NCBI RefSeq assembly: GCF_022539315.1
Contig: NC_066333.1
Coordinates: forward strand, 10,011,001-10,075,000
Length of the DNA: 64,000 nt
DNA from: Serinus canaria
Taxonomy: Eukaryota > Chordata > Aves > Passeriformes > Fringillidae
Direction: 5' to 3'
The notes under the pieces are model-generated. The model was not told where the DNA came from and did not search any database. It worked only from the letters and a program-made list of their open reading frames with translations. How positions within the stretch are numbered: position 1 is the first letter of the stretch; each line of letters starts with the position of its first letter. Both the position numbers and the translations under genes were made by a program. This document shows positions 47,841 through 60,423 of this stretch, piece after piece.

Positions 47841-50800
47841 GTACGGCCGGGCCGGGGGACGAGGGCACGGAGCCCGGCCGGGGTGCGCTCGGGTGCGAGC
47901 CCCCCTTTGTGCGCCCCCGGTGCCGCCGCCGAGGGCAGCGGGGCTGGGCGGGCAGGGCCCCGCTCCCCGCGGGTGTCCGCACGCATCCCCCGGGCGGAGC
48001 ACCGCGGGTGGGTCGGTGCTGGGGGCTCTGGTTGTGGAACAACCAGCGAGGGCTGGTCCCGGGGCATCCCCCGGAGCAGCGGGGCTGGGGGCACGCACGT
48101 GTTCGGGCTCTCTCCCAGCCTTGCCGGGAGTTGTTCGCGTGGAACGCGGCTCGCTGGGGTCGCGGGGCGTTCTTTTTAAAGTTGTGGGTTCTTTGTGTTT
48201 ATAAAATCCCGGGCAAACCAGCACCTAAGTTCCCTTTGGTAGTCAGGGAATCGTTACGGTGAATGTGGTAGTGATTACTTTGGTGCGTCTTGAACTGGTA
48301 ATATTTACATTGATGTGTTTTAGCTCCGTGCGTTCGGCGGGGCATTGGGATGAGCAGAGGGGAAAGTTACAAGAGCGGATTTTACAGGCGAATGTCAGGT
48401 GATTTATCTCAGGGGTCCCATTTTAAGCTGCCCAGAGGGAGCTTGCAGCCAGGAATGTGGACGGTAAAAGCTGCAGTGCAGCGTTACAGCCATGGCTCCC
48501 TTGAAGGGAGGAAAGAACAGTTGTAAAGGGGCTTGTAAAACACGAGGTTTAGTTGCAGGAACTCCAGACCCAGTGTCCCTCCGAGGGCAGCCCAAGCCGG
48601 GAAGAGCAGCTCTGATTTGAAATGCTCCTGAAGCCAGCCATGGAGCCACCAGCTGCTGCTCGGTGTTTTCTATGTGCTGCTGTTGTGCCACTCACCTGTT
48701 GCAGGAGAGCAGTGCTGTTGTCCCTGTTGTACATAACAGGGACGAGCAAAGGAAAACTGTTAATTTCTCGGACCGAGCCTTTCTCAGCCTTTTCGGCTTA
48801 GTTACAAGATCGCCTCTGAAGCATTTTTCTCATTCTGGCCCACATTCTCCTGAGTTAGTGCAACACTAGGAATTTCCCAGCTATTGTGTGGTTATGACAC
48901 GGAATTTTGCTGGCTGTGTAGTATAAGTGGTTGAAGATGTCACTGGATGGCAAAAACCTGATGTATCCTCCTGCAAGCCATGCCACCTTTTAAAGCCATG
49001 TCTCACTTCGCTGCACTGTAAAAGAGAAAAAGTTTTGCCTGAAGTCCCAGTAGTAGGAGGCTTAGAGGGACCTCGATGTAGTAACTGTGCCTCCAGTGAG
49101 GCAGAGGAGTAAGTAAAGGTGAGGAAGTAACTGCTGCTCTGTGCGCTTGCAAACAAATATGTGAACGATGTGCCAAACAAAACGGGGAGGATAAGGCTGC
49201 TTGGAAAAGCTGGCGAGTGTGGGTGTGCATTTATCACTCCACGTGTGTCCATCTGTGCTCTGGCCACCCTGCTAGCTCAGCATGACACGCAGTATTAAGG
49301 ATGCTGCTGACTGAAATGAACCCTTCAGGCTGTACCAGCTCTGGGGGCAGCCCCAGCATCCCCCCTGTGCCAAACACAGCTCCTGAGCTGTGGAATTCTG
49401 CAGCAACCCCCTCCTGTCCCCTGTGCAGCTCTGGCTCAGGGGGGCTTTGATCTGAGCACCACTTCCCAGGCCAGCAGGCTTCACTCAGTCTGAAAGCTTT
49501 AGAAAATTCCTTTTGTAGTGGCTCCTTTCCATGACCACAGGCAGCACCTAAGAGGGAGGGGTGGAAACAGGAGGCATCAGAGCAGAGGTCAGAGTTCCCA
49601 ATTCATCCCCTTTAGGGGTCTTGGCACCACCGGGTGACTAAAGCAAGGAGGGAGGTGGGAGGGAAGTGTTCAATTTGAGCAGACTGAAACAGCAATAATG
49701 AACTCCACATGCATGCCCTCACTGCCTGCATGTCCCACCAGCACAGAGCCCCTGCCCTCCTCCATTCACCTGCTCATTACTGTGTGATGTGCTGTGGCAT
49801 AAGGAGTTTTCATCAGGAATACTGGAGAAATGCCACTTGGGACCCTGCAAGAGACATCCACGTGCTGTGGTGGTGAAGAGACATTTGCTTGGTTAAAGAC
49901 CTGGGATAAACATTAATATAGTTGTCTAATAAATTAGTTGAGTCAGTTCTCTGTTTTCTGCTGGTTTAATTTGACATTACAGAAGGCTTCAGAAAAGGGA
50001 GTTCACTGACTTTTAAACATGGTGGTCTTAAAATGTCAATAATCATTAAGTTTTCTGAAGTAAACTGCCTTAAAGACACTTGCAGTGGTTTTGGCACAGC
50101 TTGTGGGAAGGCTGTAAACCTTTTCAAGGAGTTTCCTTTGCTTTATTCAGGGCTTTTTGGCAGAGGACTGCATTTCCAACTGTGGGGGGCTTTTCAGTCT
50201 GGAAGGATGTGAGGCACAGCAGTGCTGAGGTGTGCTGTAAGAGACTTGCCTTGGAGGTTTGCTTCCCTTGTCACATTCACTCCTCAGTGTGGGTCCGCCC
50301 TCCCTTAGTGATAATGTCTCGAGGAAAAGGCAGAAGAGAAGTTTCTTTTTTTGTTTAAGCTTTACTGGAGGTGCTGCCTTCCAAGACAAGTCTGCAAAGG
50401 CAGAGCTGTGTGCTCATATTCCCCATCCCACCCTGTGCCTGGGGGCTGTTCCAGAGCCAGCAGGGATGGTGCACTGCTCCTCAGGGTGGGGCAGGGCTGT
50501 AGATTATTATTTCAGATTAGGACTGTAGCAGTGAGGCAGGTTACTGGCATTAATTAAAGCAATTACAGACCTCACAATTTAAGAATGTACAATAAATTTG
50601 ACTGATTTCAAGGCAGTGCTGCTTGTGCCTTCCTCAGAAGCCTGTTCACAGCACTGAGCTGCAGCCCTGAGCTGTCCTTGCCCGAGCAGTGTGGGCACTG
50701 ACCAGAGCTCTGGCCCTCTCACTCTTCAGGTGTTGATAACAGGTGGGATCTGAAGCTGTTTCATCCCTGAGTGTCTCAGAATGAAGTGTCACCATTTGTG

Positions 50801-53578
50801 CTGGTGCCTCTTTATCCCATGTCCTGTCTGGTGGTGGCAGAAGGAATCTGGCTCAGCCCAGGGCTCTCAGTGCTCCAGGTGACAATTGGTGCTGTGCCTC
50901 TCTGTAGGTGTCTCTTCTGTGTTTGCACCTATGATAGTGCTGGATTTCAGGGGTTTAACTGGGGCTGAAAACACAGGTTTGGAACAAGTTGTTGCCCACA
51001 GGATAGCACCTGCCTAACTGTGACAGTAGCTGATCTGCAGGGACGGCCCTGGGAGCAGCCTGCAAGCAGGCACTTTGTCTCAAACAGTACTTTTTACACC
51101 CCATTTCCTGCCCTTTTTACCTCATCCCCAGCAGCCCCGTGCTCCCTGTGGCTTTCTGATAAATCAGAACGAGGGGAGTTGGTGTTGGGTCATGGCAGGG
51201 CCAGATAAACTGGGACAAAGCCACCTGTGTCCCCTGAGAGAGGTGCCAGCAGGGTGCCCAGCTGGTCTTTATGCTCAGGGGAACTTCAAAGCTCCAGTGC
51301 CCTGAGCAGGATCAGGCCTTGCAGGTCCGTGGAAGCTGCCCCTCATTCAGTCCTCCTCCTTATCTCTCCCTCTCTGCAGTTTGCTCTGACAGTGGCAGTT
51401 TTATGTTCTCTGAGCTGCCCTGCAACTCCTTTCATTGCTGAGGTTCTTCCTTTGGACACCTTTGTAGTGTCCATGCCTCTCCTGCTCTGGCAACCTGCAA
51501 TCTCTGCTAAGCCTGCTGCTCACAATTGCTTTTTAATTAAAATCCTCTTGCTGATGTCAGAACTTCCCTGTAGAGAACCTGACACAATGTGCAGGAGCCT
51601 GAGCTGCTCTAAAATACAAATAGCTGGGATTGATTGTGGTCAGGTTTAGGTTTGGCTCCAGTGAAACAGCTAATGAGCACCTGGTGCATCAGAGAGGCTA
51701 ATCACCCTTTGAACAGCCAACCTGCTTCAGCTGTTGATGTGTTCCCAGCCCAGCAGGCTGCCCAGGGAGGGACAACAGCAGCATTAGAAATGTGGAGCAG
51801 CTGATCCTAATTTTTACTCCCCTCTGACTTAGCTTGAGTTGACTGTCTCCCATCAACGTGAAGTCTGGGTTCAAAATGGTTTTTACATCTGTGGCAAGAA
51901 TTTAAAGTATGAAACTACTTTTTTTTTTTTTTTTTTTTTGCTATTTATCCCTGTTTTGTAACCTTGCCTCGCTTTCCCCCCCACCTCAGTGTTGTGTGTT
52001 GTGCAGCAGAAATTTCCACACAACCTGTTGCACCGGTTCCCACTAAAGGTTTGAAGAGTTGGGTCAGTTTTATCTGGTCTGCTCTCCCTCCTGGCTCAAA
52101 GCATGTCCAAACCAGCCTTGTGACCTCTCTGTACACTGAGTGTTCCCTGCATCTATGTCAGGCTTACCTGGATGGTTTCAGCTCCCCTTTTCTTTGGCCT
52201 TGTGCTTGCCCATCTCTATTTTCACATCTCTGTAAGTAACAAAGCACGTGGTGGTGGGGAATAATGCTGTGAAATCTGTTTCCTTTGCACTGAGATTCCT
52301 CCAGAGTTTGGAGGATCTGGAGAATCACATGCTCTGCAGTGGCCCTGCCTTGCCTCAGCCCTGGCAGGGGCAGGAAGGGGATTGCCTGTCTTGAGATCTT
52401 GTACCTGGTGCAATATTAACGCTGGCTGCAGCTGGGACAGGCAAGGGCAGCATTCCTGCCTGGGGATAACTGTGCCTTTAAAAGGAAAACTGCCTCTAAC
52501 CCAGCTCCCTTCCAGGCTGTTTGTTTGTAGCAGCAATTCAAGTGACACAACAGTGGCTCCACATAACAATTTGCCAGTTTTCAGGGGGCTTTGCAGGTTT
52601 CTTTGAGCGTGGGTCAGATTCATTTGTCCATTAATGAGAGAGAAAGAATTGCCCCTTAGAGCTCAGGTCTTTGTCTGATCCTGCTCAGGAGGTGCTGTTC
52701 AAGTTGTGGGGTTGTTTTCTCTGGCAGCGTGTCCATGGAGCTGACAAAGCCACCCCGGGCCACAAAAGCAAGGCAGAGAAGTGGTGGCAGTCCCTGGCTG
52801 GCTGACAGCTGGGGCTGTCCCTTTCTGGCTTTGCATTGCAGCATCATCAGCAAAAGGAACTTGGCTGCAAGACTAAGCTTGAAAATGTAGCTGAAAGAGC
52901 TATAGTGTGGGATGAATAGGTGGGCAAGAAACAGATTGCAGGGAGCTGGGCAGAGGAGCTGCCAGTCTGAGACCATGGAAATGACTGAATGGTTCAGGGC
53001 AGGATCTCTGGGCTGGGCAGGGCTGGGTGTGAGGGGCAGCCCCAGCACAGGAGCTGCTGACCATGGAGTTTGAGCCTCAGCTCTCTGTTGCAGTGCAGCT
53101 TCTCCCTCAGACACTCCTGCTTCTGGTAACCAGTCCTTTGAGTCTGGGGTCCTTTGTCAATGTTCACTGCATATCTGAAATTCAGGAGGGATGCTGCTCT
53201 GAGCAGCCCAAATTCTACACTGGGTGGTTGTGGGGGTTTTGAGCCTTTTCATGTACTTTTTTCACCCACACTTTGAATTGGTGCAAACAAAACTTTGTGC
53301 ATCTTGATTTGCATTAGCAGGCTGTATTTTCTGAATTGAACGAAACCCCTATATTTTCTGAATTGCTTTGATACCTGACATTTTTCTGGCCAGAGTTAAA
53401 TGTTGTTTTTTGTACTTTCTGCCAGGGCCAGTACTGTGACATCTGCTCCTCTGCAAACAGCAACAAGGCCCACCCCATCACAAATGCCATCGATGGGACA
53501 GAGCGCTGGTGGCAGAGCCCCCCTCTCTCCCGGGGGCTGGAGTTCAACCAGGTCAACGTCACCCTGGACCTTGGACAG
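47556..53578 (+). CDS. LAMA5: LAMA5, laminin subunit alpha-5, first two coding exons (5' end of gene)
   Basis: Exons 47556-47840 and 53426-53578 code the first 146 residues. Laminin alpha-5 is a secreted basement-membrane chain of the laminin-511/521 trimers; its N-terminal domain polymerises the laminin network. After a short basic start, the leucine run [12 protein letters not shown] is a signal-peptide core. The laminin N-terminal domain then begins: [83 protein letters not shown] and VNVTLDLGQ. The block is nearly identical to human LAMA5, including the WWQSP motif. The start codon has a strong context (AAGATGG). The full chain is about 3,700 residues, so almost all of it lies beyond 64000. 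The next expected block (FHVAYVLIKFANSPRPDLW in human) is not in the window. Confidence 0.97.
51919..51939. repeat. 21-base poly(T) tract in LAMA5 intron 1
   Basis: An uninterrupted T run with no recognisable retroposon body. Confidence 0.9.
53311..53416 (+). repeat. Direct repeat, copy 1, at the acceptor end of LAMA5 intron 1
   Basis: 106 bases from GCATTAGCAGGCTGTATTTT to TTTTTTGTACT. The copy stops nine bases before exon 2 and includes the likely branch-point region and part of the pyrimidine tract. The matching copy begins 373 bp downstream. Each copy also holds an internal double TATTTTCTGAATTG. Confidence 0.97.
53426..53578 (+). CDS. LAMA5: LAMA5 coding exon 2
   Basis: The acceptor is TACTTTCTGCCAG and the donor is GTAACA. 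51 codons in phase 0. It carries the GQYCDIC and [13 protein letters not shown] motifs and a possible N-glycosylation site (NVT in VNVTLDLGQ). It is flanked on both sides by a 106-bp direct repeat. Confidence 0.97.
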
Positions 53579-53683
53579 GTAACACAAATCCTTTCTTCTT
53601 TATGCTGTTGACTGGCTGGTGAGGAACTGCTTTTCTGCTGCTAAAATCCTTTAGTGGACCTCGCTGGAATTGTGGAACAGCCT

Positions 53684-53790
53684 GCATTAGCAGGCTGTAT
53701 TTTCTGAATTGAATGAAACCCCTATATTTTCTGAATTGCTTTGATACCTGACATTTTTCTGGCCAGAGTTAAATGTTGGTTTTTTGTACT
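53684..53790 (+). repeat. Direct repeat, copy 2, in LAMA5 intron 2
   Basis: 107 bases that match copy 1 except for one C to T change (GAACGAAACC to GAATGAAACC, a CpG loss) and one inserted G. It is followed by CTCCATTGCAG, an acceptor-like sequence ending at 53801. Confidence 0.97.
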
Positions 53791-56700
53791 CTCCATTGCA
53801 GTGCAGCTTTGTGTGGACAAAGCCTGCCAGAGCTGAGCCCTCCCCAGCAGAGGTGGCATCTGCTGTGTCTGTCTTTTAGAAACATCCCAGCTGGCAGGGA
53901 TGTGCTGCTGGGTGCATGGCTTTGCTCTCACTCGCCCTGTGACCAAGGGCCAGCCTGCAATGGAGCTTCTGCTCCTCTTTGTCCCTCTCCCTGGCAGCTC
54001 TCTGGCTTTGGGCCAAAGCTAACCCAGCTGCACTGTGCCTGCAAAGCAGGCACAGTGGGCTTGGGCTTGGCTCACCTGGGGGTTTGCAGCCTTCAGAGCT
54101 GCTGTGCTGGGAGCCAGAGCCTGGAATAATTCGGGAGGACTTGGGTGCTGTTAAAACGTAGCTGGTCTACCTTGGCATTCTCTCTCCTGAGTCTGTTTGC
54201 CTTCAGAACCCAGGGAGGTGGGATTGCACCATCATTTCTGCAGGATTGCTGTCAGAATTTGCACGTGTGGTGCTGGTGGCAGGTGCTTCACCTGGTGTGG
54301 ATTTTCTCTGGGCTCACAAGACCCTCTGCTTCCCTGTCACCTTTGCAATACAGGATAGACCCAGCTGGTCCCAAGAGCAGCACAAGCCTAAATAAATCTT
54401 CAGCTGGTTTTAGTGGCTTCCCCTTCATACATGGCCTCATTGCATGTAATTGCTATAATCACCTGTTTATGCTCCTGCTGAGAGTCAGTCCTTTGCTTTT
54501 AACTCCTTTGTTTTGGTAGGTCGGGCAATAGAAACAGATTAAATGCTAGAGAATCGCCAATTTCCTCCTTTTGAAGTTGACTCTGGTTGAAAGGATAGAG
54601 GAGAGAGAAATTCTTGGGACCCAGTGTGGTCAGCAGGGCAGGTGCAGGATCAGGCCAGTGTACCTGGCAGCCAGGCTTCCCAAATTCCTTGGATACCAGT
54701 GGGAACTGCACAGGTAGCAACGCCCTCCTAGGCATGTCTGACAGCAGGGCTTTTTTCTGGCTGGCAAACAAAGCCTCTCCTTGCTCTGTGTATCAATCTG
54801 GAGAGCTCTTGGACCAATTAATGTTTCATTTAAGGGATTCACAGCCACTAAAAGCCTTTGTCCCTCTGGGGGCTCAGGAGTGCTGATGGCACTGGGGGCA
54901 CACAGGGTTGGCACAGGGGGTTGTGGTCTCAGCCCCTTCCCTTGCTGCTGTGCTTCCCTGCTGGCTCCATCCCTCTCCAGCCATAAGTGCTTAATTACCA
55001 GCTGGAATTGGGTTTCTCCAGCCTTTGGCAAGGCTGTGGCAATTGGGAGAGGGGCAGTTAATTAAGCAGCCTGTTGCTCGTTTCTTTTTGCTGGCTGAGA
55101 GCTTGCTCTCCTCACAGGGGTGTTAAAATCCTGTGGGAAGGAGAGAAGGAGGAATATTCACAGCCAGCAAATAAGCTCCAGAATGGCTTGGGCTGGCCAC
55201 CCAGCTGGTGTGAGGATATTAAACACTCTCCTCACAGCCTGATCTTAATGGCTTCGTCAGCAAGGTGGATCAGGGCTCCCACCATGGCTTGGGATGGGGC
55301 AGTGTCCAGGTATCAGCTGGGATGGGAATTGCTCCTGCTGGTACCTTGTCTGTTCCTGCCTCCTTGGGGAGGAGTGATTTTGCTTTTCAGAATTGGGTGG
55401 GGGAAAAAGGCTGCAAGAGGATGAAAAGTCACTTGGAGGTTTCCATGTCAGACCCAGGTCTGAGTGCCAGAAATATGACAAATAGCTCCAGGGAGGAAAG
55501 TTAAATGGATTTTAGGGGATGTTCAGGAGTATGGAGAGAATTTTTTTTTCTTGCTTTTAACCATGACCTTGTGCTTATTATATTTAGGATAAAGGCTGGG
55601 CCACTGCATGAATTTGGTGTAAAATGCATCATGGCACCATATGAAGCACAGCTCAGGTTTTGGAGAGTAGAACTGAGGGTGCTGTGTGCTGAGAGGACAC
55701 TGCTGTCACTGGACTGTCTGGCTTTGTCAAAATCCCAAAAAGTGGCTGTCCTGCCTGGCTTGGAGGGCAAACATCCACGTTGTGGTAGAGGCTCCTAAAC
55801 CTGCTGTGCTGCTGCTCTCAGCTCCAGGCTCTTTCCTGTCCTGCCTGGAGCCTCCAGGCCAGCTGAAATGGGAACGTGCCTCTGCTGCAGAGGGGCTGTG
55901 CAGAGAGCAGAGGGACAGGACACCATGACTCACAGCCACCATGGGAATTGTCCCCTGTGATCCTGCTGTGATTAAATGCCACTGTGGGTGGAGGGGGAGG
56001 AAGGGGTGTGATGGAAGATTCTTTTTTGCTTCCCCCCCACTAAAAAGGTCATTTGAGTCAGAGCTGACAAGGTTTAGGGAAACATGAATGGCTGGCTCCC
56101 TGCCAGAGCCTGACATCTTCCTTGCATGAAGGTGAACCCAGGCCAGCCCTTCCTTGAGATGTTTATGGATGCTTTATGATAAACTCTGGGGGAGGAATGC
56201 TTGCAGTCATGCAAGAGCAGGAGCTTCGTGCCAGTGCTTGCTGGAGGTTAATTGCTGCAGAGGGAGGGTGGCTGGGCAGCAGTCCCCATCTCCCCCTGCC
56301 TCCTCTGCTGGCCCTGGTGACACCAGAGAGCAGCAGGATTTCAGACTGAAGCTTTGCAGGGAGTTCTGGTTGATACCCCAGAGGTATTTATTTGGGCAGT
56401 GCCTGACAGAAATGCTGACATCCATTCACTTCTGCTGAGGAGAGAGGAGAAGCCTTCTCCTGTGGAGACCTCCAGAACTCCTTGACATGCAGCTCCCTTT
56501 GGGCTTAGAAGGAGGAAAAGAAGTTTCATTTATTGGTTTTTCCTTTTCTTAACTTCCCTTACTGCTGAGGAGCAGCTATTTGGTAATTACTCCTCCTTGG
56601 TCCTCACTGTGCTGGGGCACCACTGTGGGAAAGGGGTAGGAGAGCTTAGTGACATTTATTGTGAGCTTTTGCACCTTAAATAAAGGGCTGGGGCGTAAAA

Positions 56701-59700
56701 TCTCTAACAAAGACCTTCTTTCTCCAAATTGTTCTCTGGCTCTTGGAGCAAAGCAGCATTAAAAATAAAGCACATTAAGTAGGCTGAGCAGAAATCTTTT
56801 TTATTTTCAGCAGCTGAGCCTGTGGTCTCTTCTCCTGTGCAGAGTCCTCTCCAATTGCCATCAAATCCTTCAAAAATAGATCAGGATCTTTGTTTGTAGG
56901 TTTCAGAACTTTAGCTCCCTGATCTGAGATGGTCTGTAGCTCACATTTAACTGCAGAACCTGTTCAGTGCTGCTGTCCTTGGCATGGATGTGGGATGGAA
57001 GCAGGGTGAACAATTGTAATTCTTCCTCTGGGCAAGGTGTGACTGGGAGGGCGTGCAGCACTGAGAGCTGGCACCCAGCCCAAGTGGATGGATCTTCTCT
57101 CCCAGTTTATTTCACACTTTATTGTTTAAATTAACTTAGCTGTGAAGTCTCTTCTGTTTCTTCCAAGCTGAGGTTCCCCTGACCTGGACCAGCAGCTATT
57201 GAAATTTTTTTTTCCCTTTTTTGGTGCTGATAAAGTGTGATTTTTGCTTTCACTTAGCACAGAAAGGTCGGGAAGGGCCATGTGCCAGCTCCCAATAGAT
57301 TCCTGGCTCCAAGGGCTGTGTGGGAGCCGCTCAGGTGAGCGGGAAGGGAGTGTCTGGTTGTTAATCAAGTGGGGATCTGTCTCCTCTGGCAGTGAGGGCA
57401 GAGCCATCCTCTCCTTTTCAAACAGCCTTGCCAAATTGGATGCCAAGCTCCAGAGCAGCCAATGCTGAAACTTCTTTCCTCTTTGTTGCTGCTGCTGTTG
57501 GTTGCTGTTAAAGGAAAAGATGTGCAGGATACTGGTGTGGCTAAATCACTGGTGACACGTGAATTTTAATTGTATCTTATGTCTAGTCAAGTCATGAACC
57601 AGTACTGCTTAAAATCAGTCCTCCAGGGCTGCAGTGAGTAGGATTTCACTTGTACCATCTGAATCCCAAAAGACCTGCCTTGCCCCACGTCTGCCAGGCT
57701 GAGCACAGGGAGGAGCAGGGCAGCAGGAGGCTCTGGGCAGGTCACTCAGCGTGGTGGCACCTTTTGTGGCCTCAGGAGGTTGTTTCTGCCTGTTCTTTGC
57801 ATCTCATACAAATGACCCTTGTGCTTCAACAGCTTAATCTTCCCAGAGGCTGTGCTTGCTTTGCCTAGACCTGAACCAGGTGTTAAAATAAGCCTCAGCC
57901 TCTCCCCCCAGAACAGCTCCAGGTAATGACTGATGAAAGGATAATTGCTGGTTCTAAGAAATGCATGCAAGATTTCCATTTTAGTTTCTCCCTTGGTGTT
58001 GCTGCCTATTTATACCGTTGGTGTGATGAGAAACAAAGAGGCTGACAGTGAGGTCTCCTGCTGTGGAGCTTCTTATTTCCTCCAGCCTGTCCCTTCTTCT
58101 CAACTCCCTGGGATTCTTCAAAGATTAGGAGAGAGCCCCGGGGTGAGTGTGGGCTGTGGAAAGGTCAGGCTGGAGCAGGGGAGGCTTTAGTTTGTAATGA
58201 ATAGCTGGAAGGCAAGCCTGGTAATTTCTTGCTGTTCTCCTGGAAAGTGTCTGCTTGGCTGGGCTGGAAAACAAGAGTGTGCCTTGACTGGGGTGTGTGT
58301 GGCTCCACGTGCTCGGGGTCAGCCCTGCCTGGCCGTGCCTGGCTGTGCCAGGGGAGTTAAAAACAGAGCAGGGCTGCCTGGGTCAGGCCCCTCTTGGTGC
58401 TGTTTTCCTCCCTCAGGGAGATGGTACAGGGAGCTTCTTGGGAAGGTCAGTGTAGCCAGAGAGGTTCGCAGCTCTGACACAGAGCATGTATCCCATCGAG
58501 TGGTTTGGCATTTTCTGTGCTTTGGCTTGTCCCACCTGCAGAATGGGAATACTGCATTTTATCTCCATCATTTTCTGTGCAGTAGCCCCTGTAGCACCAC
58601 ACCAATCTGTTGCAGAAGGGAATAATTGCTTTAGTCAGGCTCTTGGCTTGGCTCTGTGCAGCCCTTTTCCTGACTGTCACTTTTTCAGTGAGTGAGTGGG
58701 AGCACCCCTCAGCCCTGTGAGTGCTTGTCTGTCCATGAACTCGTGTCCTGCACACACCCCCAAGGCCTGTGAGCCTGCAGTCCCTGCCAGCCCTGCTCTT
58801 GTGAGAGACAGGCTCGTCCTGTGGCATTGCTCATCCAGTTGGGTTCTTGATGCCTGTCCTGGTTGGGATGAGAAGCCCCTCAAGTGAGCTCTTCCTGCTT
58901 CCTGGGGCTCAGTTCCAGGAGCTGTCCTTGCCCTGCACAGCTCCAGCACAGCTATGTCCTGGCTCAGATCCACAGGGCTGGCAGGGAGGATGCTAAATAC
59001 ACTCTTGATCATCTGCCTAGTCGGCTTCTCTGCTCTTTCAAGCCTGTTCTAGCCCCCTGCACCTTTCTTTTGATGCTTTACCAAGCCTGGCTCAGCCCTG
59101 CATTCATCTCTGCCTTATCCTTTATTATAGTCATAAACGTGGGCCTTCAGGCTGTGCCCAGCCTTGATCCTCAGTTGTTTCCTGTTTTCTGGAATCTGTG
59201 CTCTTCAAATTCCAGACTTCCCCTCCCGTGTGTAATGCCAAGCAGTGCAATAAATAATTCACTGATCCCCGTTTGATAGACGTGAAAATGGAGATCAGTG
59301 GGAAGACGCAAGGGGAAGGCACATGCCTGGTGTGCTGGGGAAGAATCTTCCTAAATGGTTTAAGAGCAGACTCCAGATCAGTGGCAGTTGATTGGGGAAA
59401 TGTGGCCTGTTCCCACAGAGCTGGTAACTGAGGTTCTGCTTCTGGAGGCATTCTGGAGGTTAGAGAGGAGAGATGGGAGCAGGGATGAGTCATCCTGGGA
59501 GATGCAGGGAGGAAGAGGACAAAGCCTTGGGAGTGACACATGGATGGCTCTGCACAAGGCAAGGACTGAGCTGAGGTTTGGGGCATTTTTGGTCACCAGA
59601 GTCTCTGACAAGAACGAGAGGAATGACGTTTTGTTCCCCACAGCAGGACTTGCCAGGCACAGCTATAAAAACGCCTTTGTTAACATGAGGTCACTGCTAA

Positions 59701-60405
59701 TGGAAGGTGGGTCTGGAGGGTGCCAGCTCCTGTTTGTGCAGTGCAGGAAGCCACATTGCCTGTTTCCTCCAGGCACCCCAACCTGGCCCCAGGGCTTTGG
59801 CAAGGCAGCCAGACAGGCAGGGAGAGGATGAGCAGGCATCAGGGCCAGCAATTGCTGCTGCACCAAGTCCTGCCAGGACTTGTCAGTCAGAGCCCCTGGA
59901 GAGCAGTGTTAGGATGGTAGTCTGACATTCTTGTCCTTCCCTCTGTCAAACAACACAACATTCATGGGAGATGAGGCAGAAAGCACCGTGCCTCTTGTTC
60001 CCAGCCAGGCACATCTACCTGGGGAAGCTGGAGTTCAGCAGCAGGGTTCAACCAGCTGAGCTCCTGTTGCATGGTTATCTGGAAGTTACAAGTTTCCCTT
60101 AGAAGAAGTTGCCTTTGTGCTAGAAGATTTGCAAATCACTGATGGCTTTCCCCATGCAGCTGTGTGCTGTAAACTTTGATGGAGCAGATTTCCTGGCAAA
60201 GCTTGTGTTTATATCTTGCTCTAGTTGTTGTGCCCTGCCTGAGAATCACTTTGCATCTTCTGCTTGGCATCCTGAGTCTTGCCAGTGGTTGTTTGTGTAA
60301 CCCATGCAAGGACAAGCAAACAGCCAAACTGAGAATGCCACAATTTAATTTTTAGTTTCTCTTTCCCATTTCTCTCTCTGCCTGCTTTGATACAGAGCTC
60401 TCCCT

Positions 60406-60423
60406 CACACACACACACACCAC
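60406..60423. repeat. Short (CA)n microsatellite
   Basis: About eight CA units after CTCTCCCT. Confidence 0.85.

Larger units (their letters stand above)
47200..48130 (+). promoter_or_regulatory. LAMA5: LAMA5 CpG-island promoter
   Basis: This segment is very GC-rich with dense CpGs and spans the 5' flank, exon 1 and the start of intron 1. There is no TATA box, as usual for laminin chains with broad epithelial expression. The transcription start is probably within about 47430-47540, but it cannot be placed exactly from sequence. Confidence 0.7.
47841..53425 (+). other. LAMA5: LAMA5 intron 1 (5.6 kb)
   Basis: The first 300 bp remain in the CpG island. The rest is CpG-poor with no exon recognised. 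A 21-T run lies at 51919-51939. Its last 100 bases belong to a segment duplicated beyond exon 2. Confidence 0.8.

Noticed and set aside
47249..48262. Plus-strand 337-codon frame and opposing 269-codon frame over the LAMA5 promoter
   Set aside because: Both reflect the CpG island and the 45-bp in-frame repeat. The real LAMA5 frame is a different one, supported by homology and splice sites.
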